From positions 19,293,657 through 19,357,656 of the forward strand of contig CM119266.1 of assembly GCA_051294375.1 (NCBI GenBank): a stretch of 64,000 bases of DNA, given 5' to 3'. The translations under genes were made by a program, and so were the position numbers. Below the pieces are notes generated by a model. The model did not search any database. It saw only the letters and a list, made by a program, of their open reading frames with translations, and was not told the origin of the DNA. Positions 59,995 to 64,000 of the stretch are shown here, piece by piece; within the stretch, counting starts at the first letter, position 1, and the number at the start of each line of letters is the position of its first letter. The DNA is from Paraspadella gotoi. Lineage: Eukaryota > Chaetognatha.

Positions 59995-62900
59995 CTTTAT
60001 TTCACTTCCAGATTTATCGAATTCCCATACTACCTTTCGGTCTTTGTCTGTTCCACACTTTTGAACAACCTCGCACCGCATACCTTTTTCTTATCTTGTT
60101 TCTTTTTCTTTTCTTTTTTTTTTTTTTCTCTCTTTTTTTTTTATTTTTTTTTCTTCTTTTATTTGTTTTTTTGTCGTTCTTCTTCTTTCCTTTTTTTTTT
60201 TTCTTTTTTTTCTTTGTTTTTCCTTTGTTTTTTTTTTTTTTTATTTTTTTTTTTTTTGCTTTTTTTCCTGTTTTCTTCTTCTTTTTTTCTATTTTGTTGT
60301 TTTCTTCTTCTTTTTTTTTTTTTTTTTTTTTTTTTTCTTTTTTATTTTTTTTTTCCCCCTTTTTTTTTTTTTTCATTTTTTTTTTTTTTTTTTTTTTTTC
60401 TTTTTTTTCCTCCTCTTTCTTTTTTTTTTTTTCTTTTTTTTTTGTATTTCTTCTCTTTTTTTTTTCTATTTTTCTTCTTTTTTCTTTCCTTTTTTTATTT
60501 TCTTTTTTTTGTTTTTTTCTTTATTTTTTTTATTCTCTCTTTTTTTTTTTCTCTTTTTTTTTTTTTTCTTTTTTCGTCTTTTTTTATTTTCTTTCTTTTC
60601 TTTTTTTTCTCGTTTTTTCGTTATTTTTTTTTTTTCTTTTTTATTTTTCCTTTTTTTTTTTCTTTTTTCTTTTTTTTTTTTTTTTTTTTTTTCTTTCTTA
60701 TCTTTTTTTGTTTACTTTTTTTTTCTTCTCTTTTCTTTTTTTCTTTTTCTTTCTTTTTTTTTTTTTTTTTCTTTTTTTTTTTTTTCCTTTTTGTCTTCTT
60801 TTTTTTTTTTTTTTCTGTTCTCCTTTTTTTTTTTCTTTTTTTCTTTTTTCTTTTTTCTTTTTTTTTTTTTGTTTTTTTTTTTTTTTTTTTCCCTTTTCTT
60901 TTTTGTTTATTTATTTTCTTGTTTTTTTTTTCCCTTTTTCCTTTATTTTTTTCTTTTTTTTTTCTTTTTCTTTTTCTTTTTTTTCTTGCTTCTTTTTTTT
61001 ATTTCTTGTTTTTTTTTTTTTTCTCCTTTGTTTTTTTTCCTTTTTTTCTTTCTCTCTTTTTTTTTTTTTCTTCTTTTTTTCTGTTCTTTTCTTTTTTTTT
61101 TTTTTTTTTTTTTGTATTTTCTTATGTGTTCTTTTTTTTTTTTTGTTTTTTCTTTTTTGTTTTTCTTTTTTCTTTTCTTTTGCTTGTTTTTTTCTTTTTT
61201 TTTTTTTTTTTTTTTTTTTGTTTCTTTTTTTTTTTTATTTTCCCTCTTCTTTTTTTTTTTTCTTCTTTTTTCTTTCTTTTCTTCTTTTTTTTTTTTTTTT
61301 TTATTTTTTTAATCTTCTTTTTTTTTTTTCCTTTTTTTTGTTTTCTTTTTTTTTAGATTTTTTTCTTTTTTCTTTTTTTTTCATTTTCTTTTTTTGTTTT
61401 TTTTTCTCAGTCTTTCCATCTCTGCGCCGCCTCCGTCCCAAAACCCGACATCTGTTGCCATGGAGGATTCGTCAAACAACATGCCCCGCCACGCCCACGC
61501 TGCTGACGCCGCCGCCGCTACGGCGTCTTCGAGGGCACGCCGTTCACGAGGATTCGGCCACGCCACGTGGACCGATGACGCGAAAACTCTTTCCAGAAAA
61601 GAGACGACGCCAGCGTCTATAAGCGTCGCTAGAATCGAGTAAAGGATGAAAAGCAGTTATATAGACTGGACTGAGTGTGAGTCTTGATTGAAAGCTTGCA
61701 GGGTCCTGCTATGTTAATATCTTGCAAGTGTTTAGGGAGCCTTAACCCACCATAGCCAGTCCGAAAGATACTTATATACTATATAATATATAGTATATAG
61801 CTATTAATTAATGAATATTTTTTTTTTCGGTTGAACCAATTTTGAACCAAATCCGAATTGTGAAAGTCGCCTTACAATATTAATTTACTCCGTTTTCAGA
61901 GAGCGTTGTTGACTCTACTCTCAATCGTGACCCAATTTAGGAAACAAAAGAACATATAAAGTACATAATCGAAAATAATCGAATTCTCTTTTGTAAAGAA
62001 AATTACTTTGGAGATGATGTTCTTTTCCCTGGAATATCATTGATATAGCGATGGCCGCTAAGTTGCGACAATTTTCGTGTTGCTCAAGTAGCATTTGCAG
62101 CAGTGTAATGACCCCTGAAGAGGAGACCCAAGAGCTGTATGCCGTGGGCCAATTGTTCGCCTATTAAAAAGTTGTGAAATGTAGATAGATGACAATTCTC
62201 TCACGGTCACGCTGGTTAAGTGTAATGGTACTATTATAAGCTCGCAAGTAACATGGGCTGGTAACTTTAGGTGCAACGCGCTGAGCGCCAGCTGTCGGGA
62301 GATGCGTTACACCCAGGGCATCAAACCAGCCCCCCCGTTTCCATAAAAAAGTAATAAGTCATCAACAACAAAAGTACTAAAATTTACTAAAGTTTATTTA
62401 GCTAAAATAGGTTAAAATCTGCAAAAATAACTTTTTGTTCGTGAAATTTAAAATTAACTAAGTGACAACAATAATTAATAATTTTTATCAGCGAGATTCT
62501 CATCATTCTTCATCAATGTCACGGACTTTAAGAAGATTTTGTGGAATCATTCATGCGTTGACGGTCACGTGGTCCATCGGGACCGAATCACGTGACTGAT
62601 GTGAATCACGAAGCCCAGATCCGTGATCCGTGATCGTGTTTTGAATTCGGTTCCTCCCTTCATGACTCGGGGGACGAGAACAACCGAAACCAATTCTCCT
62701 ATTTTTTAACATCTTATAAATTATAATAGATTTTATTTGGAGCAAAAACTTATAATTTCACATTAAAATAGTTTTTTAAAAAATTTCAACAAGAGTTAAA
62801 ATGAAAAATTTATAAAAAAAATATTTTTTTTGTTACCATAAATATATTAAAATTGTATGCCAAAAGAATTAAAAATTTTCCTAAACAAAATATTTTTATT

Positions 62901-63520
62901 AGTTATTACTATATTTACAATAATTTTAATTTTATATCCAAGACTTTTAGTTTTTATTCTGTCTTACTTAATGTATAATATACAATATACATAAAGCCTT
63001 AAAGCTCAGATTAAAAAGTATTTTAGCTATATAGTTTACTATCATAGTATACCAAAATATTTGTAATTTATGTACTTGGACTGAATGACCAATGACAAAA
63101 ACACCTTCATGAGCGCCATGAGCGTTTTAACGGCCATTTGCTTGACGTCCACGTCATTTCCAGGGGCCATCAATGCCGACAGAAGACGGAGCACGTCAGC
63201 TCGAGCCATTTCTTCCGCTTTTGACTGCGCCACGTGCCACAGGGCCTCGAGGTAGAGACGACGGTCCTCATCCGTAGCAACAAAGCCTCCGCCAGTACAG
63301 CCGCGACTCTTTGTTGAAACCCCGCTTCTTGTGTTAGACACGTAGCTGCCAGTATCATCGGCCTCATCAGAGCATGCCAATCTTGCCATCGATTCTTTCT
63401 CCAGCTTGAATATCATTTTCAACAGATATTTAAATTCTTTTCCTCCGACCAAGAGGTTAACGTTGTCCGCAGATTCACGGAGCAATGAAGTCAAGGCCTC
63501 CAGAATCGTCGTGAAGCAGC
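56912..63520 (-). CDS. Unidentified armadillo/HEAT-like helical protein (3' part, partial)
   Basis: Nine exons keep phase from 63520 to a TGA at 56912: 63105-63520, 62007-62160, 61548-61628, 59450-59678, 58849-59072, 58467-58614, 57338-57428, 57138-57254, 56912-57037 (about 528 residues). The 5' end lies outside the window or was not recognised. The upstream exons carry amphipathic Leu-rich helices typical of armadillo/HEAT repeats (ILEALTSLLRESADNVNLLV, VLRLLSALMAP, ITLLQMLLEQHENCRNLAAI). A Cys cluster (NCSCCSAC) precedes the C-terminal exon. I do not recognise the family; large scaffold proteins with N-terminal armadillo repeats are one possibility. The donor of the 61548 exon is uncertain: a GTGAAC site fits the phase of the next exon, but the frame stays open further toward the T/C tract. 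Confidence 0.65.
57775..57960 (+). repeat. Dispersed short repeat family 2, fullest copy
   Basis: It runs from GGGAGTGAATAAACGAGACT through GAGTCTTGATTGAAAGCTTG, TGCTATGTCATTATCTTGTA and GTCAGGGGCAAGATAACTTA to TTGGTTGTACCAATTTCAT. The copy at 61676-61790 shares the middle part on the same strand. No coding frame is apparent. Confidence 0.6.
58197..58329 (+). CDS. Candidate plus-strand exon, possible alternative tail of the IGSF9-like gene
   Basis: A stop-free block after a TTACTTCACAG acceptor, ending in TAG, gives 43 residues rich in basic and Ser residues. It is in phase with the transmembrane exon of the IGSF9-like gene 2.3 kb upstream, with the last exons of the minus-strand gene lying between. 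One minus-strand frame is also open. GC content is above the surroundings. It is weak evidence without transcripts. Confidence 0.25.
59093..59408. mobile_element. TIR element, copy 4 (with inserted sequence)
   Basis: Left part CGGCTCTTTTTAACAATAGC then GCCCCATTT; right end AAATGGGGCGCTTTGATGAA. The core is in the opposite orientation (CCTAAT, CCCTAA). It is interrupted at about 59226-59300 by a second repeat also found near 33487-33550. It lies in an intron of the minus-strand armadillo-like gene. Confidence 0.55.
59886..59995. repeat. (GA)n microsatellite
   Basis: About 110 bases of GA dinucleotide with a few AGAAGAG interruptions, immediately preceding the T/C-rich tract in the same intron. 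Confidence 0.95.
60083..61408. repeat. 1.3-kb homopyrimidine (T-rich) tract
   Basis: Almost every base is T or C, with isolated A or G. Runs of T of 6-30 bases are broken by single C, G or A. No unit length is obvious. It lies in one intron of the minus-strand armadillo-like gene, whose transcript would read it as poly-purine. Long Phe-rich frames here are artefacts of composition. It may be genuine or an assembly of low-quality reads. Confidence 0.9.
61676..61790 (+). repeat. Dispersed short repeat family 2, third copy
   Basis: It shares GAGTCTTGATTGAAAGCTTG, CAGGGTCCTGCTATGTTAAT and the ACCCACCATAGCC-type segment with the copies at 57.8 and 44.6 kb. It lies in an intron of the minus-strand armadillo-like gene. 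Confidence 0.55.
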
Positions 63521-63598
63521 CTAAGGGTTTCAAACCGTTTTATCTGTAATTAGAGTATGGAAATGATAGATTTAAGCATTTAAGGCCTTTCTCATTAT

Positions 63599-63645
<47 letters not shown>

Positions 63646-64000
63646 CGCGCCCGATTGAGAGAAAGAGAGAATAAATAAATAGAGGAGAAGGTAATGAGGA
63701 AAAACTAATTGTCATCGGAGGATTTGTTTGGATGGAGATTGGATCGTCTGTTTGAGCAAAAGCGGAAGCAATCGTACGAAAGTCTCGCATCATTAATGCA
63801 AAATCGCGCGCGAGAGAGAGAGACATTAGTCAATACAGGGAGTAATGAATCAATAAATTATTGTGACGGGATTTGATTTGGAGGTTGTCACTTACTTTTT
63901 AGATTTGAAACGAGAGCGAAAATTTCATAAAAAATTACTTTCGTTATTTGGAAGTTTTGACGCTTTTATCAGATAGTCAACGATAATAGTCTGTAGCTCT
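63521..64000. other. Window end, upstream part of the armadillo-like gene
   Basis: It contains a (GA)n array at about 63600-63642 and a minus-strand frame (about 63690-63830) that might be a further exon but has no clear splice sites. Nothing else can be supported. Confidence 0.35.

Noticed and set aside
60061-61622. Very long Phe/Leu/Ser-rich open frames on the plus strand
   Set aside because: They come solely from T/C-rich simple sequence lacking stop codons and have no protein-like composition.

Overview
The window is eukaryotic nuclear DNA from an animal, very probably an invertebrate bilaterian. Genes are broken into many short exons with GT-AG introns. The introns are AT-rich and full of microsatellites and short interspersed repeats. 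The recognisable proteins (an RLF/ZNF292-type zinc-finger protein, SPARC, EVI5, HP1 and an IGSF9/turtle-like receptor) are metazoan families. I cannot name the phylum. There is no operon, CRISPR array or prokaryotic feature. All gene models were built by hand from splice sites, and reading phase was checked at every junction.

Layout. (1) Minus strand, 39152 down to 822: one giant gene of 55 coding exons (about 4,433 aa). It has an N-terminal helical region like that of RLF/ZNF292, then 20 C2H2 zinc fingers and one C2HC finger separated by long Gln-, Ser/Thr- and acid-rich linkers. (2) Plus strand, 22258-23699: a complete seven-exon SPARC gene lying inside an intron of gene 1 on the opposite strand. 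(3) Plus strand, 41258-46297: a complete 16-exon EVI5-family TBC Rab-GAP gene, divergent from gene 1. (4) Minus strand, 49790 down to 48205: a complete four-exon HP1/chromobox gene. (5) Plus strand, 51179-56518: an 11-exon Ig/fibronectin-III transmembrane receptor resembling IGSF9/turtle, divergent from HP1. (6) Minus strand, 63520 down to 56912: the 3' part of an unidentified gene encoding an armadillo/HEAT-like helical protein, convergent with gene 5; its 5' end lies beyond the window.

Between and inside the genes are several repeat families. One is a terminal-inverted-repeat element with a TTAGGG-like core (four copies). Others are a foldback element near 11 kb, a tRNA-derived SINE (three copies), a second short dispersed repeat, and long GA/CT and TTTC microsatellites. 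A 1.3-kb almost pure T/C tract lies at 60.1-61.4 kb.

The genes do not form a pathway. Two encode nuclear or chromatin proteins (1, 4), two act at or outside the cell surface (SPARC, 5), and one acts in membrane traffic and cytokinesis (EVI5). The main points of interest are the extreme exon fragmentation of the RLF/ZNF292-like gene with fingers repeatedly split at the same place, the nested SPARC gene, and the repeat families.
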